Assembly (NCBI RefSeq): GCF_003444775.1
Contig: NZ_CP021083.1
Location: 310,001 to 374,000, forward strand
DNA length: 64,000 nt
Source: Deinococcus ficus
GTDB taxonomy: Bacteria > Deinococcota > Deinococci > Deinococcales > Deinococcaceae
Direction of reading: 5' to 3'
Part shown: piece after piece, positions 38,839-48,445 of the stretch
Layout: each line of letters begins with the position of its first letter
Position numbering within the stretch: the stretch's first letter is position 1
Program-made: the position numbers and the translations under genes
Notes under the pieces: model-generated
Seen by the model: the letters and a program-made list of their open reading frames with translations, nothing else
What the model was told of the DNA's origin: nothing
Database searches by the model: none

Positions 38839-39878
38839 TGCTGGATTCCTTTCGGCGTGAGCCGGGCGATGATCAGGCGGGCGGCGTAGTTCACGAGCAC
38901 GCTCAGGAAGAACAGCGTGAACCCGAGCGTGACCACGCTGGAGCGGTGCAGGGTCTCCTGCGCGTCCCCGAACTGGTTGGCGATCACGGACGCCATGGTG
39001 CTGGCGTTGCCCCACAGGCTCTTCAGGAGGTCCTGGCTGTCCCCGATCACCATGGCGACCGCCAGCGTCTCGCCGAGTGCGCGGCCCAGCGCGAGAATCA
39101 CGCCGCCCATGATCCCGGCGCGGGCGTACGGCAGGATCGCGCGGGAGATCACCTCCCACTTCGTGGCGCCCAGCGCGTACATCGCCTCGCGCTGGTCCTG
39201 CGGCACCAGCCGGATCACGTCCCGCGCCACCGACGCGGTGTACGGCAGGATCATCACGGTCAGGATGATCACCGCCAGCGCCAGGCCGCGCCCGGCCGCG
39301 CCGTCTGGCACGAAAAAGCACGTGAAGCTGTTCTTCCCCTCGGCCCACAGGGCGCTGCACTGCATGAACTTCGCGAAGCGGTCGGGGTGGTTCGCCTGAT
39401 CGAAGAAGGTCTGCTGCCAGCGGCTGAGGACGGGCGCGATCACGAACAGCGCCCACAGGCCGTACACCACGCTGGGCACGGCCGCCAGCAGCTCGATCAG
39501 GTACCCGACCGGGTCCGCCAGCCATTTCGGGGCGTACTCGGCCACGAACAGCGCGCTGGCGACCGCCAGTGGCACGCTGATCGCCAGCGCGGCCAGGCTG
39601 GTGACCAGCGTGCCCAGGATCATGGCGGCCGCGCCGTACTGCCCGGTCACCGGGTTCCAGGTGCGGCTGGTGAAAAACTCCAGCCCGAAGCGCTGCAGCG
39701 CCGGCCAGGATTCCTTGCCAAGCTGCCAGAGGCTCAGCACGAACACCAGGGCGATCACGCTGGCGAGCAGCAGGATCACCGTCTCGAACACCCGGTCACT
39801 GCGGCTGGACAGGCCCCGTCGGGCGGCCGGGGCAGGGGCGGTCAGGGAAGCGCGCTGGGTCTGGTCAGGGTTCGTCAT
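38835..39878 (-). CDS. pstC: Phosphate ABC transporter permease PstC
   Basis: 347 residues. Family blocks: [37 protein letters not shown], the docking loop [15 protein letters not shown], and [15 protein letters not shown]. There is an insertion of ~45 residues between membrane segments ([17 protein letters not shown] and following) that carries two cysteines ([14 protein letters not shown]), as seen in some PstC proteins. It is separated from pstS by 149 bp containing a terminator-like hairpin. Confidence 0.96.
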   Translation of the reverse strand: MTNPDQTQRASLTAPAPAARRGLSSRSDRVFETVILLLASVIALVFVLSLWQLGKESWPALQRFGLEFFTSRTWNPVTGQYGAAAMILGTLVTSLAALAISVPLAVASALFVAEYAPKWLADPVGYLIELLAAVPSVVYGLWALFVIAPVLSRWQQTFFDQANHPDRFAKFMQCSALWAEGKNSFTCFFVPDGAAGRGLALAVIILTVMILPYTASVARDVIRLVPQDQREAMYALGATKWEVISRAILPYARAGIMGGVILALGRALGETLAVAMVIGDSQDLLKSLWGNASTMASVIANQFGDAQETLHRSSVVTLGFTLFFLSVLVNYAARLIIARLTPKGIQQ

Positions 39879-39976
39879 GGACTCATGCCCCTCCGGGGCG
39901 AATACCCCCAGTTCACCGGGAAAACGTCAGCCCGGCGTCATGGCGGGCGGGCGCGGCGGCGTGGACCGGAGGCGTG

Positions 39977-40006
39977 AAAACGGGCGGCCCCCAGTGGAGA
40001 CCGCCC
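39977..40006 (-). terminator. Partial terminator between pstS and pstC
   Basis: 11-bp stem (two G-U pairs) with ACT loop at 39982-40006 followed by GTTTTC on the minus strand. In this place it would limit read-through so that the binding protein is made in excess of the permease. Confidence 0.7.
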
Positions 40007-40027
40007 CGTGCAGGTGCAGGAATTCGG

Positions 40028-41062
<1,035 letters not shown>

Positions 41063-41083
41063 GCCTGACAGCGTGCGCGCAGA

Positions 41084-41123
41084 CTGTCAGGCCCGCGTCA
41101 CTGGCCTGTCAGCCGACTGTCAG
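41084..41123. promoter_or_regulatory. Pho box, four direct repeats at 11-bp spacing
   Basis: Plus-strand units CTGTCAG (41084-41090), GCGTCAC (41095-41101, degenerate), CTGTCAG (41106-41112) and CTGTCAG (41117-41123), each followed by 4 bp. This is the PhoB pho-box layout (7-bp repeat, 4-bp spacer, unit CTGTCAT in E. coli). The repeats read on the strand opposite to pstS. No phoB/phoR gene is in the window. Confidence 0.75.
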
Positions 41124-41124
41124 G

Positions 41125-41148
41125 GCCCGGCCCGGGAGCGGGCCGGGC
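41125..41148. repeat. Hairpin between Pho box and rfbF leader
   Basis: Perfect 10-bp stem GCCCGGCCCG with GGAG loop, directly beyond the Pho box. It has no T-run and may insulate the divergent pst and rfbF transcription units. Confidence 0.5.
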
Positions 41149-41398
41149 GCACAACGGATGTTCACCCCATCCCGGGGGTGCGTGACCGTTGATCAGGCGG
41201 TTTTCCGTCACCCAGCGCTGGTCCAGCGTGCGCCGGGCCACTACATTGAGCTGAAGTCCAGCACCCGCTCATGCGTCCCTCACGCATCGGCCGCGCGGCC
41301 GGCCGGCGGGCCCCCCCGCCGCACCGGCCTGGTCCCCACCGCATCCTCTCTTCCCCCGGTCATTCCCCCTCTTTCAGGCAGGTCCCGCGAGGTGCTCC

Positions 41399-42169
41399 AT
41401 GAAAGCAGTGATATTTGCTGGCGGTTACGGCACTCGGATCAGCGAGGAAAGCACCGTGCGGCCCAAACCGATGATCGAGATCGGCGGCCGGCCCATCCTG
41501 TGGCACATCATGAAGATCTACGCTGCGCACGGCATCACCGATTTCGTCGTGCTGTGCGGCTACAAGCAGTACATGATCAAGGAGTACTTCGCGAACTACT
41601 TCCTGCACATGTCCGACGTGACCTTCGACATGCGCACCAACACGCCCCGCATCCACCACGCCCACGCCGAACCCTGGTGCGTGACCCTGGTGGACACCGG
41701 CGAGGAAACCATGACCGGCGGCCGCCTGAAACGCGCCCGGCCGTACCTGGACGACGACACCTTCTGCCTGACCTACGGCGACGGCGTCGGCAACGTGGAC
41801 ATCAGCGCCGCCATTGACTTCCACCGCCGCTACGACCGCCTCGCGACCATGACCGTCGTGCAGCCCCCCGGCCGCTTCGGGGCCGTGGCCATGGAAGAGG
41901 GCTACACCGTCCGCAGCTTCCACGAGAAGCCCGACGGAGACGGCGCCTGGATCAACGGCGGGTTCTTCGTGCTGGAACCCGGCGTGCTGGATTACATCGA
42001 AGGGGACAGCACCACCTGGGAAGCCGAGCCGCTGCGCAACCTCGCCCGTGACGGCCAGCTCGGCGCCTACCGGCACGGCGGGTTCTGGCAGCCGATGGAC
42101 ACCCTGCGCGACAAACACGTCCTGGAAGGCATGTGGAAAGACCACCAGGCGCCCTGGAAGGTGTGGTGA
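41399..42169 (+). CDS. rfbF: Glucose-1-phosphate cytidylyltransferase
   Basis: Makes CDP-glucose from CTP and glucose-1-phosphate, the entry point of CDP-sugar pathways. 256 residues with the sugar nucleotidyltransferase signature [20 protein letters not shown], the metal Asp in [10 protein letters not shown], and FHEKP. The block [16 protein letters not shown] is specific for RfbF over other pyrophosphorylases. GAGGTG lies before ATG 41399. It leads a six-gene rightward operon. The usual partner CDP-glucose 4,6-dehydratase (RfbG) is not seen. Confidence 0.93.
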   Translation: MKAVIFAGGYGTRISEESTVRPKPMIEIGGRPILWHIMKIYAAHGITDFVVLCGYKQYMIKEYFANYFLHMSDVTFDMRTNTPRIHHAHAEPWCVTLVDTGEETMTGGRLKRARPYLDDDTFCLTYGDGVGNVDISAAIDFHRRYDRLATMTVVQPPGRFGAVAMEEGYTVRSFHEKPDGDGAWINGGFFVLEPGVLDYIEGDSTTWEAEPLRNLARDGQLGAYRHGGFWQPMDTLRDKHVLEGMWKDHQAPWKVW

Positions 42170-42173
42170 GCCC

Positions 42174-43448
42174 GTGCGGCACGACTACGCAGTGATCGGC
42201 GGCGGCATCGTGGGCCTCGCCACCGCCCGCGCCCTGGCGCAGCAGCACCCGCACGCGTCCATTTTGCTGCTGGAAAAGGAAAGCGGACCCGCCCGGCACC
42301 AGACCGGCCGGAATTCCGGCGTGATCCACTCCGGCATCTACTACAAACCCGGCAGCATGAAAGCGCAGCTGTGCGCCGCCGGCGTGCAGTCCATGATGCG
42401 CTTCTGCGACGACTACGGCCTGAAGTACGAGCAGTGCGGCAAGGTCATCGTCGCCACCGAACCCCACGAACTCCCGCAGCTCGAGGCGCTGTACCGCCGC
42501 GGCCTGGACAACGGCCTGGACGTCCGCCGGCTCACCGGGGAACAGGTCCGCGAGTTCGAGCCGCACGTGCAGGCCCTGGCCGGCATCCGCGTGGCGTCCA
42601 CCGGCATCGTGAACTACCGGCACGTCAGCCAGGTGCTCGTGGAACTCGCCCGCTCCCACGGCACCCAGGTGCACTTCGACACCCGCGTCACCCGCCTCAC
42701 GCCCACCCGCGACGGCTACGACATCGGCACCAGCGCCGGCGATCACGCCGCGCGGGTCGTGGTGAACTGCGCCGGCCTGCACAGTGACCGCGTGGCCCGC
42801 CTGGCCGGCACCGACCCGGGCGGCAGCATCGTGCCGTTCCGCGGCGAGTACTACGAACTGCGCCCCGAACGCCGGCACCTCGTGCGCGGCCTGATCTACC
42901 CGGTCCCGAACCCGGACTTCCCGTTCCTGGGCGTGCACTTTACCCGCATGATCGACGGGTCCGTGCACGCCGGCCCGAACGCCGTGCTGGCCTTCGGGCG
43001 CGAGGGGTACCGCAAGACCGACCTGAACGTCCGCGACCTCGCGGAGGTGCTCGCCAACCCGGGCTTCCGCGCCCTGGCCCGCCAGCACCTGCGGGAAGGC
43101 GCCATGGAAATGGCCCGCTCCTGGTCCAAGGCCCGGTTCGTGCAGAGCCTGCAACGCCTGATCCCTGAGGTCAGCGCTGACGACATCGTGCCCTGCGCCG
43201 CCGGCGTGCGCGCCCAGGCCCTCACGCAGCGTGGGCAGCTGGTGGACGACTTCCTGCTCGTGGACGGGCCGAACGCCCTCCACGTGTGCAACGCTCCCTC
43301 GCCTGCGGCGACCTCCAGCCTGGAGATCGGCCGGGTCATCGCCGGGCGCGTGCCGCCCCTGGCCGCCCGGCGCAGCGTGGCCGTGCAGGCCCCCCCGCCC
43401 CGCCCCCAGCCCCGGCACGACCAGGGACCGCAAGGAGTGCACGCATGA
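42174..43448 (+). CDS. lhgO: L-2-hydroxyglutarate oxidase-like flavoprotein
   Basis: FAD-dependent DAO-fold oxidase, 424 residues from GTG 42174, 4 bp after the rfbF stop. FAD motif IGGGIVGLATARAL, then HQTGRNSGVIHSGIYYKPGS, typical of LhgO/L2HGDH, and the C-terminal PCAAGVRAQAL and SSLEIGRVIA. True LhgO oxidises L-2-hydroxyglutarate; its place in a nucleotide-sugar operon suggests it may instead oxidise a 2-hydroxy acid or sugar acid group here. The tail after residue ~395 is proline-rich and unlike the family. Confidence 0.85.
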   Translation: MRHDYAVIGGGIVGLATARALAQQHPHASILLLEKESGPARHQTGRNSGVIHSGIYYKPGSMKAQLCAAGVQSMMRFCDDYGLKYEQCGKVIVATEPHELPQLEALYRRGLDNGLDVRRLTGEQVREFEPHVQALAGIRVASTGIVNYRHVSQVLVELARSHGTQVHFDTRVTRLTPTRDGYDIGTSAGDHAARVVVNCAGLHSDRVARLAGTDPGGSIVPFRGEYYELRPERRHLVRGLIYPVPNPDFPFLGVHFTRMIDGSVHAGPNAVLAFGREGYRKTDLNVRDLAEVLANPGFRALARQHLREGAMEMARSWSKARFVQSLQRLIPEVSADDIVPCAAGVRAQALTQRGQLVDDFLLVDGPNALHVCNAPSPAATSSLEIGRVIAGRVPPLAARRSVAVQAPPPRPQPRHDQGPQGVHA

Positions 43449-44530
43449 ACGTCCTGATCACCGGCACGGAAGGTTACCTCGGGTCCATCGTGACCCCCCA
43501 CCTGCTGCGCGCGGGCGTGCAGGTCACGGCCGTGGACACCGGGTACTACCGCAGCGGCTGGCTGTACCACGGAACCCCCCTGACCGCGCCCACGCAGTTC
43601 AAGGACATCCGGCACATCAGCGCCGCCGACCTGGAAGGCGTGGAGGCTGTGGTGCACATGGCGGAACTGTCCAACGATCCCCTCGGGCAGCTGCTGCCGA
43701 ACATCACGTACGACATCAACCACCACGGGTCCATGCGCCTGGCGCGGCTGGCGAAGGCGGCCGGCGTGCGGCGCTTCGTGTACATGTCCTCGTGCAGCGT
43801 GTACGGCGTCGCCACCGACGGCGACGTCACCGAGGACTCCCCGGTGAACCCGCAGACCGCGTACGCCGAGTGCAAGACCCTCGTGGAACGCGACCTGCGC
43901 GACCTGGCGGACGACACCTTCTCGCCCACGTACCTGCGCAACGCCACCGCCTTCGGCGCCTCGCCGCGTATGCGCTTTGACATCGTGCTGAACAACCTCG
44001 CCGGGCTGGCCTGGACCACCGGCGAGATCAGGATGACCTCCGACGGCACGCCCTGGCGGCCCCTGGTGCACGCCAACGACATCGCCCGCGCCATCCAGTG
44101 CGTGCTGGCCGCGCCCATCGACGCCGTGCACGACCAGGTCTTCAACGTCGGCGACACCGCCCAGAACTACCGCGTGCGGGAAATTGCCGAGATCATCGCC
44201 GCCGCCTTCCCCGGCTGCCAGCTCAGTTTCGGCGAGAACGGCAGCGACAACCGCAGCTACCGCGTGGACTTCACCAAGATCAACACCCGGCTGCCCGGCT
44301 TCCGCTGCGAATGGAACGCCGAGCGCGGCGCCGCGCAACTCGCCGCCCTGTTCGCCCGCATCGACCTGACCCGCAGCGACTTCGAGTCCCGCGGCTTCAC
44401 CCGCCTCAAGCAGCTCGAGTACCTGCTCGCCACCGGGCAGATCGACCAGGACTTCTTCTGGACCGACCCCTTCGCCCACCCGGCGCCCGCCACGCCCGCC
44501 CCCACCCGGCGCGAGGAGACCCTGGCATGA
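43445..44530 (+). CDS. NAD-dependent sugar epimerase/dehydratase
   Basis: Extended SDR of 361 residues, coupled to lhgO by a 4-bp overlap. NAD motif TGTEGYLGS, catalytic Ser/Thr in MSSCSVYG and a YxxxK motif as YAECK. DINHHGSMRLARLAKAAGV follows the family pattern. It most resembles UDP-glucose-epimerase-like proteins of surface-polysaccharide clusters. Substrate unclear: it could act on the CDP-linked sugar from RfbF. The C-terminal ~25 residues are Pro/Ala-rich. Confidence 0.87.
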   Translation: MNVLITGTEGYLGSIVTPHLLRAGVQVTAVDTGYYRSGWLYHGTPLTAPTQFKDIRHISAADLEGVEAVVHMAELSNDPLGQLLPNITYDINHHGSMRLARLAKAAGVRRFVYMSSCSVYGVATDGDVTEDSPVNPQTAYAECKTLVERDLRDLADDTFSPTYLRNATAFGASPRMRFDIVLNNLAGLAWTTGEIRMTSDGTPWRPLVHANDIARAIQCVLAAPIDAVHDQVFNVGDTAQNYRVREIAEIIAAAFPGCQLSFGENGSDNRSYRVDFTKINTRLPGFRCEWNAERGAAQLAALFARIDLTRSDFESRGFTRLKQLEYLLATGQIDQDFFWTDPFAHPAPATPAPTRREETLA

Positions 44531-45090
44531 TCTTCACCGAAACGCCCCTCCAAGGGGCCTTCATCATCGATGTGGACCTCCGCGAGGACGAGCGCGGCTT
44601 CTTCGCCCGGACGTTCTGCCAGCGGGAATTCGCCGAGCACGGCCTGAAAGTGGACGTTGCGCAGGGCAACCTCAGCTTCAACCACAAGGCCGGCACGCTG
44701 CGCGGCATGCACTACCAGCTCGCCCCGGCCGCCGAGACGAAACTGGTGCGCTGCACCCGCGGCGCCATCCTGGACGTGATCGTGGACCTGCGCCCGGAAT
44801 CCGCCACCTACCTGCAGCACGTCGCCGTGGAACTCAGCGAGGACAACCGCCGCGCCCTGTACGTCCCGGAACTGTTCGCGCACGGCTACCAGGCCCTGAC
44901 GGACGGCGCCGAGGTGACCTACCAGGTGGGCGAGTTCTACACGCCCGGCTACGAGCGCGGCCTGCGCCACGACGACCCGGTGCTGGGCATCCAGTGGCCC
45001 CTGCCGGTCACGGTGATCTCCGGGAAGGACGCCGCGTGGCCCCTGCTGGACCCGCAGGCGGTCACGGCGCGCGAGGCGGTGGCCGGATGA
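44527..45090 (+). CDS. rfbC: dTDP-4-dehydrorhamnose 3,5-epimerase family protein
   Basis: RmlC-type cupin epimerase of 187 residues. DERGFFARTFCQREF, the substrate loop SFNHKAGTLRGMHYQ with the catalytic His, GAILDVIVDLRPES and the second His region ELFAHGYQALTD are all present. In this operon it probably acts on a CDP- rather than a dTDP-keto sugar, since no rmlA or rmlB genes are present. Overlaps neighbours by 4 bp on both sides. Confidence 0.92.
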   Translation: MIFTETPLQGAFIIDVDLREDERGFFARTFCQREFAEHGLKVDVAQGNLSFNHKAGTLRGMHYQLAPAAETKLVRCTRGAILDVIVDLRPESATYLQHVAVELSEDNRRALYVPELFAHGYQALTDGAEVTYQVGEFYTPGYERGLRHDDPVLGIQWPLPVTVISGKDAAWPLLDPQAVTAREAVAG

Positions 45091-46394
45091 TCATCGTGGA
45101 CCGGGCCCTGCAGGCACGCGAGGCCGCCGGCCAGCCCATCCGCGTCGGCATGATCGGCGCCGGTTTCATGGGCCGTGGCGTCGCCAACCAGATCATCAAC
45201 TCCGTGCCCGGCATGCGGCTGGCCGCGGTCGCCAACCGCACCCTCGGGAACGCCCGGCGCGCCTACACGGAAGCCGGCGTGGAGAGCGTGCGCGAGGTAA
45301 GCACCCAAGGCGCCCTGGAAGACGCCCTGCGCGCCGGGCAGCCCGCCATCACCGAGGACGCCCTGCTGCTGTGCCGCGCTGCCAACCTCGACTGCCTGAT
45401 CGACGTGACCGGCGACGTGGAGTTCGGCGCCCTGGTGACCGTGGAAGCCATCCGGCACGGCCGGCACGTGGTCACCATGAACGCCGAGCTGGACGCCACC
45501 GTCGGCCCCATCCTCAAGCGCATGGCCGACGAGGCCGGCGTGATCCTGACCGCCGCGGACGGCGACCAGCCCGGCGTGCAGATGAACCTCTACCGCTTCG
45601 TGAAGAGCCTGGGCCTGACCCCGGTGCTGTGCGGGAACATCAAGGGCCTGCAGGACCCCTACCGCACGCCCACCACCCAGCAGGCCTTCGCCGAACGCTG
45701 GGGGCAGAACCCGTACATGGTCACCAGTTTCGCGGACGGCACGAAAATCTCCTTCGAGCAGGCCATCGTCGCCAACGGCACCGGCCTGCGCGTCGCGCAG
45801 CGCGGCATGCGCGGCCTGGACTTCCCCGGGCACGTGGACGACCTGAAGGCCCTGTACGACGCCGACGAACTGCGCGCCCTGGGCGGCGTGGTGGATTACG
45901 TGGTCGGCGCCAAACCCGGCCCCGGCGTGTTCGTGTACGCCACGCACGACGACCCGAAACAGCGGCATTACCTGAACCTGTACAAGCTCGGCGAGGGCCC
46001 GCTGTACAGCTTCTACACGCCCTACCACCTGTGCCACTTCGAGGTGCCCCTGACCGCCGCGCGCGTGGTCCTGTTCGGGGACGCCGCGCTGCAACCCCTG
46101 GCCGGGCCGGTCGTGGAGGTCGTCACCACCGCCAAACGCGACCTGAAGGCCGGGGAGACCATCGACGCCCTCGGCGGGTACATGACCTACGGCCAGTGCG
46201 AGAACGCCGACGTGACCGCCGCTCAGCGCCTGCTGCCGATGGGCCTCGCCGCCGGCGCGCGGCTGAGGCGCGACGTGCCCAAGGACGCGGTCCTCACCTA
46301 CGCGGACGTGACCCTGCCCGAGGGCCGCGTGGCCGATCAGCTGCGCGCCCGGCAGGACGCCCTGTTCAGCCCGGCGCCCGTGCCCCAGCCCTGA
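45087..46394 (+). CDS. SAF-domain NAD(P)-dependent oxidoreductase
   Basis: 435 residues; N-terminal Rossmann fold IRVGMIGAGFMGRGVANQI, homoserine-dehydrogenase-like middle (DVTGDVEFGALVTVEAIRHG) and a C-terminal SAF domain (LRRDVPKDAVLTYADVTLPE). This is the COG4091 type, found in many nucleotide-sugar and branched-sugar clusters beside RfbF/RfbC-like genes. The reaction is uncertain. Coupled to rfbC by a 4-bp overlap. Confidence 0.87.
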   Translation: MIIVDRALQAREAAGQPIRVGMIGAGFMGRGVANQIINSVPGMRLAAVANRTLGNARRAYTEAGVESVREVSTQGALEDALRAGQPAITEDALLLCRAANLDCLIDVTGDVEFGALVTVEAIRHGRHVVTMNAELDATVGPILKRMADEAGVILTAADGDQPGVQMNLYRFVKSLGLTPVLCGNIKGLQDPYRTPTTQQAFAERWGQNPYMVTSFADGTKISFEQAIVANGTGLRVAQRGMRGLDFPGHVDDLKALYDADELRALGGVVDYVVGAKPGPGVFVYATHDDPKQRHYLNLYKLGEGPLYSFYTPYHLCHFEVPLTAARVVLFGDAALQPLAGPVVEVVTTAKRDLKAGETIDALGGYMTYGQCENADVTAAQRLLPMGLAAGARLRRDVPKDAVLTYADVTLPEGRVADQLRARQDALFSPAPVPQP

Positions 46395-46443
46395 CCGCCC
46401 GCCGTACGCCCGCCCCGCCCGCTGTCCCCCAGGGAGAACGACC

Positions 46444-47244
46444 ATGAAAAACACCTACCTCACGGGCGGCCTCGTCAAGCGGGCTCCCCTGCCGCCCCAC
46501 CAGGTGACTGCCGGCCAGCACGTGCGGGTGGCCTTCAACGAACGCCGGCTCGTCCGGGTGCTTGCCGTCACGGCCGCCGTGCTGGTCGTCGTGGGCTTCT
46601 GGAGCATCTACAGCGTGCGCTTCCTGCCGGATTTCTTCGCGCGGGAAATGGTGTGGTCACTGACGTACCTGAACGGCGAGACGAACCTCCCGGCGCTGTT
46701 CTCCACCCTGAACCTGCTGCTCACCGCCGCCATCCTCGGCATGATCGCCGTTGTCAAACGCAACGTGCACGATCCGTTCGCGCGCACCTGGACCGGCCTG
46801 GCCCTGCTGGCCGCGTACCTGGGCGTGGACGAGGGCGCCAGCCTGCACGAGAAACTGATCGAGCCCGTACAGAAACTCATCCGGCTGGACGGCATCTTCC
46901 ACTATGCCTGGGTGGTGCCGTACGGCCTGCTGGCCCTGACCGTCCTGGTCGTCTGCCTGCGCTTCCTGCGGCACCTGCCGCCCGGCATCCGCAACGCCAT
47001 GATCCTCAGCGGCGCCCTGTACGTCACCGGCGCCTTCGGCCTGGAACTCGTGGAAGGGTACGTGCAGACTCACATGGGCCGCGACAGTTTCTGGATGGAA
47101 ATCCTGATCGCCTGCGAGGAAGCGCTGGAGATGGCCGGCGTGATCCTGCTGATCGGCACGCTGCTGCGCTACATCCGGCTGTACCTGCCCGGCATGGAAG
47201 TGCGCCTGGGCGTGCAGGACAGCAGCGGCCCCCGGCCCGGCTGA
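46444..47244 (+). CDS. Multi-pass membrane protein, unknown function
   Basis: 266 residues with about six hydrophobic segments. Charged motifs lie at membrane edges: YLGVDEGASLHEKLIEP, FGLELVEGYVQTHMG and IACEEALEMAGVILLIG. The paired acidic/His residues suggest a metal site or a small-molecule transfer role, though I do not recognise the family. CAGGGAG precedes ATG 46444. It closes the rightward operon and may handle the product at the membrane. Confidence 0.8.
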   Translation: MKNTYLTGGLVKRAPLPPHQVTAGQHVRVAFNERRLVRVLAVTAAVLVVVGFWSIYSVRFLPDFFAREMVWSLTYLNGETNLPALFSTLNLLLTAAILGMIAVVKRNVHDPFARTWTGLALLAAYLGVDEGASLHEKLIEPVQKLIRLDGIFHYAWVVPYGLLALTVLVVCLRFLRHLPPGIRNAMILSGALYVTGAFGLELVEGYVQTHMGRDSFWMEILIACEEALEMAGVILLIGTLLRYIRLYLPGMEVRLGVQDSSGPRPG

Positions 47245-47257
47245 AAACCGGACCGGG

Positions 47258-48445
47258 TCATTCGCCGCGCGCCATGGCCGTGAGGTGCGGCAGCAGCCGC
47301 TGAACGACGTGCGCCCAGGTGTACTGCTCCTGCACCCGCCGGTACGCGGCCCGGCCCAGCCGCTCGGCCAGCGCGGCGTCGTTCAGCAGGCAGTGCAGCG
47401 CCTCGCCCAGCTGCTCGCGGTCGCCCTGCTCCACCAGCAGGCCCGTCTGGCGGTCCTGCACGATCTCCGCGGCCGGGCCGCGGTTCAGGGCGATGCAGGG
47501 CAGGCCGTGCCCCATCGCCTCGCAGAACACGTGCCCCCACGGCTCGAAGGACGGCATCACGAACACCCGCGCCCGGCTGTACAGCTCGGCCAGCTTCTCG
47601 CGGTCCGCGATCCGGCCCAGCCAGTGCACGCCCGGCTGCGGCGGCGCCTTCGGCAGGCGGGGCCCCACGATCCACAGCTGCGCGTCCGGCAGCCGCGCCC
47701 GAACGTCCTGAAACGCCCGCAGGACGTCCTGCCCTCCCTTGCGGTCAAAGTCCATGCCGACAAACAATGCCACCGGTTCCTCGTATCGTTTGCCGTCCAG
47801 GCTGGGCGCCATCAGGTTGGTGCCCGCACCCACGCGCACCACCCGCGACGGATCGCAGCCGTACTCCTCGATCAGCGACCGGGCCGTGAAGTCGCTCCAC
47901 GGAAACAGCCGCGCCGCGCGGTGGTACGTCTCGCGTTCCAGGGTCATCCAGCGGTCCATGGCCGCGCGTGGCAGCGGATGATCCCCCGGGTAGTGCCGGC
48001 GGGACATGTCGAAGGTGGCGTCCAGGTACACGCCGTACGGCGCGCCGCCGGTGCCCGGCGCCGGCGCGAACTGCAGGTAGGTCTGCAGGACCACGTCGTA
48101 CTCCCCGCGCCGCGCGGCCAGGTACTCGCCGGCCACCACGGTCCGCTTCTGGAACAGCTGCGGGTTGAACCCCGCGTTGCGCCGCCAGCGGGACAGGTTC
48201 GGGTGAATCTGCCCCAGGCGGTTCAGGAACTTCTGCCCCGGCGACAGGGTGGGCGACATGCGGCCCACCACCTGGACGTGCTCGTCCAGGGCGCGGTACA
48301 GCGCACTGTTGCGGGAGAAGTCCCGGCGGTAGTCCGCGATGTACTCCAGGTCCAGCCCCACCAGCCGCAGCGGCGCCGGGTGCTGCGGCGCCGGGTACAG
48401 CGGCACGCTGCGCGGAGCGGTCCGGCGCGCGCCGGTCACCTCCAT
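47258..48445 (-). CDS. Glycosyltransferase, GT4 family
   Basis: 395 residues, GT-B fold. The donor-binding half has VALFVGMDFDRKGGQDVLRA, PSFEPWGHVFCEAMGHGLPC (the E-x7-E type motif of retaining GT4 enzymes) and RLGRAAYRRVQEQYTW. ATG 48445 shares one base with the stop of the beta-helix gene. It is the last gene of a leftward operon and ends 13 bp from the converging membrane-protein gene. Confidence 0.9.
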   Translation of the reverse strand: MEVTGARRTAPRSVPLYPAPQHPAPLRLVGLDLEYIADYRRDFSRNSALYRALDEHVQVVGRMSPTLSPGQKFLNRLGQIHPNLSRWRRNAGFNPQLFQKRTVVAGEYLAARRGEYDVVLQTYLQFAPAPGTGGAPYGVYLDATFDMSRRHYPGDHPLPRAAMDRWMTLERETYHRAARLFPWSDFTARSLIEEYGCDPSRVVRVGAGTNLMAPSLDGKRYEEPVALFVGMDFDRKGGQDVLRAFQDVRARLPDAQLWIVGPRLPKAPPQPGVHWLGRIADREKLAELYSRARVFVMPSFEPWGHVFCEAMGHGLPCIALNRGPAAEIVQDRQTGLLVEQGDREQLGEALHCLLNDAALAERLGRAAYRRVQEQYTWAHVVQRLLPHLTAMARGE

